The position numbers were made by a program, and so were the translations under genes. Shown one piece after another: positions 8,998 to 17,894 of a stretch of DNA of 64,000 nucleotides (position 1 is the stretch's first letter; each line of letters begins with the position of its first letter). Origin of the DNA: Chitinophaga sp. MM2321 (GTDB lineage: Bacteria > Bacteroidota > Bacteroidia > Chitinophagales > Chitinophagaceae); contig NZ_OZ035533.1 in the NCBI RefSeq assembly GCF_964033635.1, positions 1,302,001-1,366,000 on the forward strand. Reading direction: 5' to 3'. Under the pieces are notes generated by a model. It made no database searches, was not told where the DNA came from, and saw only the letters and a program-made list of their open reading frames with translations.

Positions 8998-9780
8998 ATG
9001 ATGCAACCCGGATACATCATCATACACCCGCAAGTGGCGCCCTTTGTAGCCCATATACAATTGAACCGGCCCAGGGAACTTAATGCACTCAATCTGCAAC
9101 TGATGGGAGAACTGCGCGATGCGCTCAAAAGCCTGGATGCAGATGATAGCGTAAGGGTTATTGTACTGAGTGGCAACGAAAAAGCTTTTGCCGCTGGCGC
9201 GGATATTAAACAGATGGCAGATAAATCGGCCATTGATATGTATAATACCGACCAGTTCAGTACCTGGGATACCATCAAAAAAATAAAGAAGCCAATCATT
9301 GCAGCAGTAAGCGGTTTCGCCCTGGGTGGCGGTTGCGAGCTGACCATGTTATGTGATATGATCGTAGCCAGCGAAACGGCCCGCTTCGGTCAGCCGGAAA
9401 TAAAACTGGGTGTAATGCCCGGTGCTGGCGGCACACAGCGCCTTACCCGTGCTGTGGGGAAAGCCCTCGCTATGGAAATGGTGCTCGCCGGTCGCTTCAT
9501 CACCGCAGCAGAAGCCCTGCAAGCCGGCCTGATCAACCGGGTGGTGCCGGTAGAACTCTTCTTACAGGAAGCTATCAAGCTGGCACAGGAAGTGGCTGCC
9601 ATGAGCCCCCTGGCCCTGAAAATGGCCAAAGAGGCCGTACTCAAGGCATTCGATACCTCCCTGGAAGAGGGCCTGCATTTTGAACGGAAAAACTTTTACC
9701 TGCTCTTCGCCTCCGAAGATCAGAAAGAAGGCATGCAGGCATTTATGGAGAAAAGACCTCCCGTCTTTAAAGGGAAATAA
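8998..9780 (+). CDS. enoyl-CoA hydratase/isomerase family protein
   Basis: A 260-residue crotonase-fold enzyme, the normal family length. The oxyanion-hole segments are KAFAAGADIKQM and GFALGGGCELTML, and both catalytic glutamates of mitochondrial enoyl-CoA hydratase are present, in GGCELTM and in FGQPEIKLGVMPGAGG. It therefore probably hydrates trans-2-enoyl-CoA in fatty-acid or amino-acid breakdown. The acyl-CoA dehydrogenase that would supply its substrate is present but distant, at 25478. It starts 6 bases after the DUF3667 stop, so co-transcription is likely. Confidence 0.92.
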   Translation: MMQPGYIIIHPQVAPFVAHIQLNRPRELNALNLQLMGELRDALKSLDADDSVRVIVLSGNEKAFAAGADIKQMADKSAIDMYNTDQFSTWDTIKKIKKPIIAAVSGFALGGGCELTMLCDMIVASETARFGQPEIKLGVMPGAGGTQRLTRAVGKALAMEMVLAGRFITAAEALQAGLINRVVPVELFLQEAIKLAQEVAAMSPLALKMAKEAVLKAFDTSLEEGLHFERKNFYLLFASEDQKEGMQAFMEKRPPVFKGK

Positions 9781-9921
9781 TCAAGGATAATTTATTGTAA
9801 ATTGAGAAACCATTGAGCATTTTACTATTTGACTTGTAACCCCAGGCATAGTATATAAACATTCTTATTGCAGCTGATTTAACAGGAAAGTGGGACCTGT
9901 CAGCCTTTGGGAACCCATTCT

Positions 9922-10467
9922 ATGAAAAGTAAATATTTAACCATGACCGTGAAGATGACGCCTATAGCATGCGTATTAGTGACTTTTTATACTCTTGCGT
10001 GCAATAGCCCGGCACCGGAGGTAAGCGCCGTCGTATCGGCCAACAAGCAGCATAAACCACCTACTGACACCATGATCGCCACCGGCGATACTATTCAGAT
10101 AGACAGGATCGCTTCCTGGAACGCTTTCGTTGAATACGATGGGAAATATGCTTCAGATATTAACATCTTCGAAGTAGCACCGCTGAAAACCCGCTTTGAA
10201 AACCTGTTGGGTAAAGCAAGAAAAACTTTTATGGAAAGATTAAAAGTAACACCGCCTATAGAAGTGGAAAATAAAATACTTTTTAATGAAGGCTATATGC
10301 CGGGAAAGTCAGGATATGATGATGCCGCCATCGCTATTGATATGGACCGGGATATCATTTATGTTGGTTTCACCATCAACAAAAAACTCCTGCTTTTCAG
10401 CGAAAAAGGAGATACCGATTATCCGGAAAAATTTCTTCAGTGGCTGACCAGGATTGAAGGATTATAG
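9922..10467 (+). CDS. hypothetical lipoprotein
   Basis: A lipoprotein of about 181 residues with signal VLVTFYTLAC and cysteine near residue 27, followed by a Ser/Pro/Ala linker. No known domain was recognised. The second half contains GYDDAAIAIDMDRDIIYVGF, suggesting a small alpha/beta domain. The upstream TTG at 9907 is less likely than ATG at 9922. The last codons and the stop lie inside the left arm of a 39-bp perfect inverted repeat. Confidence 0.7.
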   Translation: MKSKYLTMTVKMTPIACVLVTFYTLACNSPAPEVSAVVSANKQHKPPTDTMIATGDTIQIDRIASWNAFVEYDGKYASDINIFEVAPLKTRFENLLGKARKTFMERLKVTPPIEVENKILFNEGYMPGKSGYDDAAIAIDMDRDIIYVGFTINKKLLLFSEKGDTDYPEKFLQWLTRIEGL

Positions 10468-10613
10468 GATTAACAGGATGGGTGTTTTGTTGTTTAATCA
10501 TGTTTAATGGATCATCAACAATAGATCATCAAACAATAAATAATCAAACAATAAATAATCAAAAAAATCAAACAACAAAACACCCATCCTGTTAATCCTA
10601 TAATCCTTTAATC
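10452..10613. repeat. long inverted repeat with 39-bp perfect arms between convergent genes
   Basis: Positions 10457-10495 are the exact reverse complement of 10570-10608, and beyond one mismatch four more bases pair at the outer ends. The 74-base spacer is A/T-rich and holds imperfect direct copies of the words ATCATCAA and AATAATCAAACAAT. The arms contain the stop codon of the lipoprotein gene (10465-10467) and reach the stop of tex (10608-10610). There is no U-tract after either arm, so it is not a simple terminator, although it could stop both converging transcripts. Confidence 0.93.
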
Positions 10614-12878
10614 TTGGTCGAATTTGTTTCGTAACGCTGCCAGTTTCGCCTGGAAATCATTCAGTGGCGCTTCTTTAGCTGCCGGTTTATCTTTACGCGG
10701 TTCTTTGCGCGGTCCATGCTGATTTGAATGACTGTTGCTACTACCACCGCCTTTCTCATTATCTTTCATGGACAATGAAATACGCTTACGGGCAATATCT
10801 ATTTCCAGTACAGTTACCATTACCTTCTGATTCAGTTTCACCGCCTCGTTAGGATTGCTGATAAATTTGTTTGACATATGGGAGATGTGAACCAGGCCAT
10901 CCTGTTTCACGCCGATGTCTACGAATGCACCGAAAGCAGTGATATTGGTTACCACGCCAGGCAGCACCATACCGGTTTTCACGTCTTCCATTTTATGAAT
11001 GCCTTCGGCATATTCAAAGATGGATATTTCATCGCGCGGATCGCGGCTGGGTTTTGAAAGTTCTTTCAGAATATCTTCTACTGTCAACAGGCCGGCGTCT
11101 TCCTTTACATAATCTTTCGGGTTCACCTTCTTGCGCAGATCTTCCTGTCCCATGAGTTCCTGGATAGTACAGTGTTGTTTGCTGGCAATTTCCTCTACAA
11201 GGTTGTAACGCTCCGGATGTACCGCCGAATTGTCCAGCGGGTTATCGCCATTCTCAATACGTAAAAATCCTGCGCATTGCTCAAATGCTTTTTCACCCAG
11301 CCGGTGTACTTTCTTCAGTTGCATACGGTTGCTGAAAGCGCCGTTTTCTTTGCGGTATTTAACAATGTTCTCGGCCAAAGAGGGGCCCAGACCGGATATA
11401 TACGCCAGTAAATGTTTGGATGCCGTATTCAGATTTACCCCCACATTATTTACACAGCTAACCACCACACGGTCGAGGCTCTGTTTCAGCGACGACTGGT
11501 TTACATCATGCTGGTATTGTCCTACGCCGATAGATTTAGGATCGATCTTCACCAGTTCTGCCAGCGGATCAATCAGTCTGCGGCCTATAGATACAGATCC
11601 ACGCACGGTTACATCAAAGTCAGGAAATTCTTCCCGGGCTACTTCGGAGGCAGAATAAACGGACGCGCCACTTTCATTCACCATGAACACGTTGATCTTC
11701 TTACCGAAATCAATCTTCTTCACAAATTCTTCTGTTTCGCGGCCGGCGGTACCATTACCTACGGCGATGGCAGCAGTATCATAGCGTTCAGCCCATTTCT
11801 TCAGCAGGGCTTCGGCATGCTCACTTTTATAGTTTTTTTCCAGCGGATAGATCACATCATTGTCCAGCATATTACCCTGGTTATCCAGTGCTACTATCTT
11901 GCAACCTGTTCTGTATCCGGGATCTATGGCAATCACGGCTTTAGGCCCCAGTGGAGCTGCCAGCAGCAACTGACGCAGGTTTTCAGCGAATACATCTATC
12001 GCTTCTGTATCTGCTTTTTCTTTTGCTACCGCCCTGAATTCATTTTCCAGGGATGGACGCAGCAAACGTTTATAGGCATCTGTAGCGGCTTTGGCAACCT
12101 GTTCAGCAGCTGCACCATGACCACTCACAAATTGTTTGTTGATTACTTCAAATGCATCCGCTTCTTCCGGCGCAATGGTACTGAACAAAATACCTTCTGC
12201 TTCTGCACGCAGGATGGCCAGCACCCGGTGTGAAGGCACCTCGCGGAGGTCTTCTGAAAATGCGAAATAATCTTTGTATTTATTGCCTTCTTCTTCTTTT
12301 CCTTCTGCTACTTTGGAGGTCAGCTTGCCGGTATGTGTAAACAGTTTACGCAGCTTGTCACGGCATTCTGCATTTTCATTGATCCATTCTGCTATGATAT
12401 CCCTGGCGCCTTTCAATGCTTCTTCTGAAGTGGCTACCTGCTCATTGAGGAATGTTTCGGCGGCGACTGTATCACCATCCTGCTGATCAAATAACAGTTG
12501 CGCCAAAGGTTCCAGTCCTTTCTCAATAGCAATCGTAGCACGGGTTTTACGCTTGGGCTTATATGGCAGATACATATCTTCCAGTTCTGCCAATACCCAG
12601 GATGCTTCCAGTTTTGCCAGCAGCTCCGGCGTCATTTTATCCTGTTCCGTAATCGTTTTGATGATAAACTCACGGCGGTCATCCACCTCCTTGTAACGCT
12701 TTTGCAGGTCCTCAATGCGACCTATCTGCACTTCATCCAGACTACCCGTCACCTCTTTACGGTAACGGCTGATAAAAGGCACCGTTGATCCTTCAGACAA
12801 CAGGTTCATGGTATTCTCAGCTTGTTTCGCTGATATACCTAATTCCGATGAAATAAGCGTAATGTGTTTCGGATTCAT
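10608..12878 (-). CDS. tex: Tex-family S1 RNA-binding transcription accessory protein
   Basis: About 756 residues from ATG at 12878. The Tex order is visible: N-terminal helical region (SELGISAKQAENTM), a YqgF/RNase H-like domain (VIAIDPGYRTGCKIVALD), helix-hairpin-helix motifs (LLAYISGLGPSLAENIVKYR) and a C-terminal S1 domain (VLPGVVTNITAFGAFVDIG, then DGLVHISHM), ending in a charged, low-complexity tail. Tex binds nucleic acid and acts in transcription and translation quality control. An in-frame extension to 12941 would be translated from A/T-rich repeat sequence and is rejected. A TACATTTG box lies at 13001-13008 (reverse). Confidence 0.95.
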   Translation of the reverse strand: MNPKHITLISSELGISAKQAENTMNLLSEGSTVPFISRYRKEVTGSLDEVQIGRIEDLQKRYKEVDDRREFIIKTITEQDKMTPELLAKLEASWVLAELEDMYLPYKPKRKTRATIAIEKGLEPLAQLLFDQQDGDTVAAETFLNEQVATSEEALKGARDIIAEWINENAECRDKLRKLFTHTGKLTSKVAEGKEEEGNKYKDYFAFSEDLREVPSHRVLAILRAEAEGILFSTIAPEEADAFEVINKQFVSGHGAAAEQVAKAATDAYKRLLRPSLENEFRAVAKEKADTEAIDVFAENLRQLLLAAPLGPKAVIAIDPGYRTGCKIVALDNQGNMLDNDVIYPLEKNYKSEHAEALLKKWAERYDTAAIAVGNGTAGRETEEFVKKIDFGKKINVFMVNESGASVYSASEVAREEFPDFDVTVRGSVSIGRRLIDPLAELVKIDPKSIGVGQYQHDVNQSSLKQSLDRVVVSCVNNVGVNLNTASKHLLAYISGLGPSLAENIVKYRKENGAFSNRMQLKKVHRLGEKAFEQCAGFLRIENGDNPLDNSAVHPERYNLVEEIASKQHCTIQELMGQEDLRKKVNPKDYVKEDAGLLTVEDILKELSKPSRDPRDEISIFEYAEGIHKMEDVKTGMVLPGVVTNITAFGAFVDIGVKQDGLVHISHMSNKFISNPNEAVKLNQKVMVTVLEIDIARKRISLSMKDNEKGGGSSNSHSNQHGPRKEPRKDKPAAKEAPLNDFQAKLAALRNKFDQD

Positions 12879-12930
12879 ATCAATACATTTTGGGATTTTC
12901 GATTTTTTGATTTCCTGATTTGGCCCCGGC
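12879..12930 (-). repeat. A/T-rich word repeat directly upstream of tex
   Basis: The minus strand reads as a run of AAATC-type words (CCAAATCAGGAAATC, then AAAAAATCGAAAATCCCAAAAT) ending a few bases before the tex start codon. The words AAATCAGGAAATC and AATCCCAAAAT recur in the same order before the kinase at 14013. Confidence 0.7.
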
Positions 12931-13000
12931 AGATAACCCACCTGGAAACAAACCTGCTATATCCTAAAAATCCTAAATCGCTACATTTTTATACAGCCCG

Positions 13001-13008
13001 CAAATGTA
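13001..13008 (-). promoter_or_regulatory. -7 box TACATTTG, candidate tex promoter
   Basis: The complement reads TACATTTG (TAnnTTTG), about 123 bases upstream of the tex start. The implied leader would include the A/T-rich repeat. No strong -33 TTTG was seen. Confidence 0.45.
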
Positions 13009-13139
13009 ATTAAAATGCCTTTTAAACATTAGGATATTTTTTATGGAGAGATTTGGATATTTTGCCGGTTTTAACCCGGGGTGATGACAGGCCGTTCAAA
13101 ATAGCAAAATGACAAAATCTCTCTGTATTTTTACGGAAT

Positions 13140-13910
13140 ATGGAAAAGACAGCTACATTCGACCGATTGCTACAGATTATGGAAGATTTGAGGGAGAAAT
13201 GTCCCTGGGACCGCAAACAAACCATCCAGACACTCCGGCAGCTTACCATCGAGGAAACCTACGAACTGGCGGATGCCATTACGGAGCAAGACTGGAAATC
13301 CATCAAGGAAGAACTGGGCGATATCCTCCTGCACATCGTATTCTATGCGAAAATAGGAGCGGAGCAGCAACAATTCGATATCAACGATGTAATCAATGGC
13401 GTTTGCGATAAACTGATCACCCGTCACCCGCATATTTATGGAGATGTAGTAGCAGAAACGGAAGAACAGGTGAAACTGAACTGGGAAAAACTGAAACTGA
13501 AAGAAGGAAAAAAATCCGTTCTCAGCGGGGTCCCCGTTTCCCTCCCTGCCCTCGTAAAAGCCATGCGCCTCCAGGAAAAAGCAAAACAAACCGGCTTCGA
13601 ATGGGATAATACCGGTCAGGTATGGGATAAAGTGAAAGAAGAAGTGGCCGAACTGGAAGAAGCCGTAAAGGAAAGCAACCAGGATGAAATAGAAGCAGAA
13701 TTTGGTGATGTGATGTTCTCCCTGGTCAACTATTCCCGCTTCCTGAATATTGATGCGGAAAATGCACTGGAACGCACCAACAAAAAATTCCAGCGCCGCT
13801 TCCAGCACATGGAAGCCCTTGCATTGGAACAGGGCCGTACCCTCAATGATATGAACCTAACGGAAATGGACACACTCTGGAATAAAGTGAAAACCACTGA
13901 ACATTTATAG
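13140..13910 (+). CDS. mazG: MazG nucleoside triphosphate pyrophosphohydrolase
   Basis: A 256-residue protein, the length of E. coli MazG, with two MazG domains. The first has LREKCPWDRKQTIQTL, EETYELADAI and EELGDILLHIVFYAKI; the second has EEVAELEEAV and EAEFGDVMFSLVNYSRFL. The EExxE and ExxD metal-binding helices are intact in both halves. It hydrolyses non-canonical or excess NTPs to NMP and pyrophosphate in the cytoplasm. A TATTTTTA sequence lies about 10 bases before the ATG, so the leader may be very short. Confidence 0.95.
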   Translation: MEKTATFDRLLQIMEDLREKCPWDRKQTIQTLRQLTIEETYELADAITEQDWKSIKEELGDILLHIVFYAKIGAEQQQFDINDVINGVCDKLITRHPHIYGDVVAETEEQVKLNWEKLKLKEGKKSVLSGVPVSLPALVKAMRLQEKAKQTGFEWDNTGQVWDKVKEEVAELEEAVKESNQDEIEAEFGDVMFSLVNYSRFLNIDAENALERTNKKFQRRFQHMEALALEQGRTLNDMNLTEMDTLWNKVKTTEHL

Positions 13911-13965
13911 ATTTCTTGATTTACGGATGTAGTGATTTTGTTTCCGTGTTATATCTTCCACGGAA

Positions 13966-14007
13966 ACAAAATTCCAAAATTCCAAAATCAGGAAATCCCA
14001 AAATATA
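13966..14007 (+). repeat. A/T-rich word repeat upstream of the NtrY-like kinase
   Basis: Tandem ATTCCAAA words lead into AAAATCAGGAAATCCCAAAATA. The ATTCCAAAATTCCAAAATCA string is found again at 41206-41225 in the right arm of another inverted repeat, and AAATCAGGAAATC occurs upstream of tex. If translated in the kinase frame it gives the unconvincing K-I-P-K-F-Q-N-Q-E-I-P-K. Confidence 0.7.
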
Positions 14008-14012
14008 ATGGA

Positions 14013-17000
14013 TTGATCGACATCAAAGAAATACGCCTCTTCTTCCTCCGGCACGGTTATCTGCTGATCATTGCGGCCTGGCTCTTTACCTTCGCCTTCC
14101 TGTTCAGTAATTACTGGTCATACTATTCTTCTCCCCAGGGCGTGAAGCGCAGCCTGGAGAAGAGTTTGCACCAGCGGGAGGAGTCGTTTGAAGACCTGGT
14201 GAAGGATACAGCCGTTTCGTATAGCCTGTTGCGTCGTACTTATGACGAACGTACGCTGCAGCGTCTTACCAAACGGGATTACTTTGTATTTGCTTATGAC
14301 TCCAGTAATGCCGGCTCCTGGCTTACCTTCTGGAGCACCAGCCAGGTATTGCCGGAAGAACTCAAAGGCATCCGGGAGGGCGCACAGTTCATGAAGTTGA
14401 AAAACGGCTACTATGAAGTGATCACCCGCAGGATGCCATCAGAGGAGGGGCATCAGCAATACCTTGTGGGGACGATCCCGGTACGCATGGAATATGCTAT
14501 CAAGAATAGTTTCCTGGTCAACCATTTCTACGATAAGGCGGAACTGGGTATGGAGTATACCATCCATATGGAATTGCCCCAACTTGTACTGCCGGAACAT
14601 AGTATCCTGCCGGTCGTTAACGGAGAAGGACAAACGCTTTTTTATCTTGATTATAACCGGAGCATTAATGTGCATCCGCCAAATACACTCAGTGTAATAC
14701 TGCGGGTGCTGGGCGCCATCTGCGTACTTATCTTCCTCAATCTTTTTGCTACCCTGCTGGCTAAAACAACAAACCCGCTATACGGTTTCCTGTTCCTGTT
14801 CCTGATCGTTTTTGGGCTGCGGGTGCTTAGCTACGTGTATCCGTTCCCGTTTAACCTGCGGGCGCTGAATGTTTTTGATCCTGCTATCTATGCAAAAGAT
14901 GAAATATTCTATTCCCTGGGCGATCTGCTGCTAAACGTGCTGCTCACTTTCTGGATGATCCTTTTCTTCCGGGAACACGTAAAAACCATCAACCCGCCGG
15001 TGATCAAAAAGAAGTGGCTGCAAAGTGTGGTCATCATTTTTGCCAGCCTGGTGTTGTATATAGTAGAACAATTCCTGGCAGACCTCATTCAGAGCCTGGT
15101 AATAGATTCCAAAATATCATTCGATGTCACCAATTCCTTCAGTTTGACGGAATATAGTGTGATCGGCTTTGTGGTACTGGGTTTCATCTCTTTCAGCTTT
15201 CTGTTTTTCTCGCAGATCATTAACTACCTGCTGAATGAGCTTACCAATTTTCAATACCGTACCAAGTATATCTGGCTGGCTGCTGTAGGCATTATCTGGC
15301 TGCTGTTCCGCACCAATAATCCGGAGCTGCCATTCTCTGTTACCATGGTGGTATGGTTGCTGCTCTATACCGTTATGCTGGATTTCCTGGCAGACCGTTT
15401 TGAGAGCAGCGTTGCCACAGTGCCTTTCCTGTTCTGGCTTTTCCTGCTAACCATCACCACCTCCGGTGTGCTGATTTATTATAATGATCAAAAGGAATTA
15501 TCTGCCCGCGAGAAACTGGCCGCAGATGTATCCAAACAAAAGGACCCTTATCTCGAAATGCTCCTGAATGATGTGGGGAGGAAGATAGAGCATGATGAAT
15601 ACATGCAGTATTTCTTCGAGGATAAACGCGGCAAACGATCGAAAGCGGAATTGGTGAAAGTGTTGACACAGAAGTATTTCCAGGGATACCTGAGCCGCTT
15701 TGATGTATCATTTTATCCTTATGATGAAAACGGGGAGCCCTTATTTCCTGGCGATACCACGAGCCTCATTTCCTTTAACCGCCGCATGTTCTTTGAATCG
15801 GATGTATCACCCTCTGATGTAAATGGCAACGATGTATATTATTATGAGCGTAGTTTCAGTGACTATAGCTATATCGGTAAAAAGGAGTTCCGGAATAGTA
15901 CAGACCATTCCGGCACCGGCTGGCTGGTGTATGTGCTGAAACCCAAAGTGATCAGCAATGAACGGCTTTATCCTGAACTGCTGGTGGAAGGCGACCTGAA
16001 CGACCGCAGCAGGGAATCCGCCGCCAACTATTCCTACGCGGTATACGATAAAAATATCCTGGTGAGCAATTATGGCGCTTTCCCTTTTCCGATCCGCCTG
16101 TATGAATCTGATCTGCCCGCTGCTGAAGTGAGTGCGCGGGATGTGGATGGCCACTCCCAGTTGATCTACCGCGCCTCGGCAGACAAAGTAGTACTTGTAG
16201 TAAAGGAAAGCAGGACATTCGTGGAGTTTATCACCTTGTTTGCCTACATGTTCTGCCTGTTCCTGCTCATCATTGTGATCTATAAAGTATTTGACCTGCT
16301 CATCAAGGCACGCATGCGTATCAGCACCCTGCGTACGCTGATTAATGTGAGCATCCGCAAAAAAGTACATGGCACGATCATCTTTGTGGTGGTGTTTTCT
16401 TTTGTGATCCTGGGTATCACCACCATCATGTTCTTTATCTATCGTTCCGAAACGCAGAACCGGGAACGGCTTAGCCGGACAATGGGAGAGGTGGCGCATG
16501 ATGTGGAAAAAGTATTCATGAAGCAACAGGATTTTGATCAGATAGAAGATATGTATGATCAGCATTTCAGGGAGAAGTTGTCTGCGCAGCTATCCGATAT
16601 TGCCGATGAAAGAGCACTGGATATCAACGTTTATGACCGGGATGGAAACCTGCAACTGACCACCCAGCCGTTGATGATAGAAAAAGGGTTGATTTCCCGG
16701 AAAATGAACCCCATGGCTTATTACCAGCTTTTCCAGCAGGAGCATATCCAATTTATTCAAACAGAGAAAATAGGGGCCATGCCCTTTTTATCAGGTTATA
16801 TGCCATTGCGTAATCCTTTGGGAGAAGTGATGGCCTATCTGAACGTTCCTTATTTTGCCACACAAACAGAATTGAATCAGCAGATCTCCAACTTCCTGGT
16901 GGCGCTGATCAATTTCAACGCTTTCATTTTCCTGATTGCGGGTATGGTGGCATTGCTGATTACCAATTCTATTACCCGTTCATTTTCACTGGTAACGGAG

Positions 17001-17822
17001 AAACTGCGCCACGTAAACCTGGGCCAACGGAACGATGAAATTGAGTGGGATAAGGATGATGAGATTGGTGCGTTGGTGAAAGAATATAACAAGATGGTGC
17101 GCAAGCTGGAAGTGAGTGCTGCCCGGTTGGCCAAGAGTGAGCGCGAGGGCGCCTGGCGCGAAATGGCGAGGCAGGTGGCGCATGAGATCAAGAACCCGCT
17201 TACACCCATGAAGCTCAGTATTCAATACCTGCAAAGGGCTATTGCCGGCGACTCACCCAATGTGAAAGAGCTTTCCCGCAACGTAGCCGGTACGTTGGTA
17301 GAACAGATCGAGCATCTCTCCAATATAGCTTCGGATTTTTCCACATTTGCACGTATAGGAGAACCGAGTAACGAGGTGGTATTACTGAATGAAGTATTGC
17401 AGTCCCTCACCGGGTTGTATCAGCGTCATGAAGATTGCGAAGTAGAATATATAGATCCCGGTATGCCGTTTTATATTTTTGCAGATAAGACGCAGATGAA
17501 CCGCCTCTTTACCAACCTGTTACTGAATGCTATCCAGGCCATCCCGGAAAATACAAAAGGTCATATCATTGTACAGCTGCGTGCTACAGCCGATCGTTAC
17601 GTTATAGTGAGTGTGGCCGACAATGGGGGAGGTATTTCACCGGAGGTGCAGTCTAAAATATTTGTGCCCAATTTCACTACCAAATCGTCCGGTACGGGGT
17701 TGGGACTGGCTATGTGTAAAAACATTGCAGAACAAACCAGGGGGGAAATATGGTTTGAAACAAAACTCAACGAAGGAACCACTTTTTATGTGAAGCTACC
17801 GATCTATGAGGAGCAATCGTAA
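14013..17822 (+). CDS. large NtrY-like membrane sensor histidine kinase
   Basis: About 1270 residues from TTG at 14013; GTG at 13932 is possible but would read through A/T-rich repeat sequence. Membrane helices occur at about 15-35 and 230-245, in a multi-helix block at about 250-480 and again near 745-795, flanking two large extracytoplasmic regions. A further helix pair (VALINFNAFIFLIAGMVALL) precedes a HAMP domain. The kinase core has the H-box VAHEIKNPLTPMKLS (phospho-acceptor His near 1057), N-box NRLFTNLLLNAIQAI, and G-boxes VADNGGGIS and SGTGLGLAMCKNIAEQ. No response regulator is adjacent. It is much longer than typical NtrY (about 750 residues); the signal is unknown. Confidence 0.88.
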   Translation: MIDIKEIRLFFLRHGYLLIIAAWLFTFAFLFSNYWSYYSSPQGVKRSLEKSLHQREESFEDLVKDTAVSYSLLRRTYDERTLQRLTKRDYFVFAYDSSNAGSWLTFWSTSQVLPEELKGIREGAQFMKLKNGYYEVITRRMPSEEGHQQYLVGTIPVRMEYAIKNSFLVNHFYDKAELGMEYTIHMELPQLVLPEHSILPVVNGEGQTLFYLDYNRSINVHPPNTLSVILRVLGAICVLIFLNLFATLLAKTTNPLYGFLFLFLIVFGLRVLSYVYPFPFNLRALNVFDPAIYAKDEIFYSLGDLLLNVLLTFWMILFFREHVKTINPPVIKKKWLQSVVIIFASLVLYIVEQFLADLIQSLVIDSKISFDVTNSFSLTEYSVIGFVVLGFISFSFLFFSQIINYLLNELTNFQYRTKYIWLAAVGIIWLLFRTNNPELPFSVTMVVWLLLYTVMLDFLADRFESSVATVPFLFWLFLLTITTSGVLIYYNDQKELSAREKLAADVSKQKDPYLEMLLNDVGRKIEHDEYMQYFFEDKRGKRSKAELVKVLTQKYFQGYLSRFDVSFYPYDENGEPLFPGDTTSLISFNRRMFFESDVSPSDVNGNDVYYYERSFSDYSYIGKKEFRNSTDHSGTGWLVYVLKPKVISNERLYPELLVEGDLNDRSRESAANYSYAVYDKNILVSNYGAFPFPIRLYESDLPAAEVSARDVDGHSQLIYRASADKVVLVVKESRTFVEFITLFAYMFCLFLLIIVIYKVFDLLIKARMRISTLRTLINVSIRKKVHGTIIFVVVFSFVILGITTIMFFIYRSETQNRERLSRTMGEVAHDVEKVFMKQQDFDQIEDMYDQHFREKLSAQLSDIADERALDINVYDRDGNLQLTTQPLMIEKGLISRKMNPMAYYQLFQQEHIQFIQTEKIGAMPFLSGYMPLRNPLGEVMAYLNVPYFATQTELNQQISNFLVALINFNAFIFLIAGMVALLITNSITRSFSLVTEKLRHVNLGQRNDEIEWDKDDEIGALVKEYNKMVRKLEVSAARLAKSEREGAWREMARQVAHEIKNPLTPMKLSIQYLQRAIAGDSPNVKELSRNVAGTLVEQIEHLSNIASDFSTFARIGEPSNEVVLLNEVLQSLTGLYQRHEDCEVEYIDPGMPFYIFADKTQMNRLFTNLLLNAIQAIPENTKGHIIVQLRATADRYVIVSVADNGGGISPEVQSKIFVPNFTTKSSGTGLGLAMCKNIAEQTRGEIWFETKLNEGTTFYVKLPIYEEQS

Positions 17823-17828
17823 GTAAGA

Positions 17829-17892
17829 AAGATATTAAAAAAGGAAACCCGTTTTAGCTTGTGCTAAAACGGGTTTCCTTTTTTAATATCTT
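17829..17892. terminator. bidirectional terminator with 30-bp perfect stem
   Basis: Positions 17829-17858 pair perfectly with 17863-17892 around a TTGT loop. The GC-rich core GGAAACCCGTTTTAGC is flanked by six A on the left and six T on the right. It separates the convergent kinase and plsX genes and suits both. Confidence 0.92.
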
Positions 17893-17894
17893 CT

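Noticed and set aside
11412..12233. Plus-strand frame of 273 codons opposite tex
   Set aside because: Antisense shadow; the codon use belongs to tex and the frame has no recognisable domain.
12879..12941. N-terminal extension of tex
   Set aside because: The added residues come from A/T-rich repeat words; tex aligns with its family from ATG 12878.
13932..14012. GTG start for the NtrY-like kinase
   Set aside because: The residues would be coded by the repeat (K-I-P-K-F type). The TTG at 14013 is preferred, though not proven.
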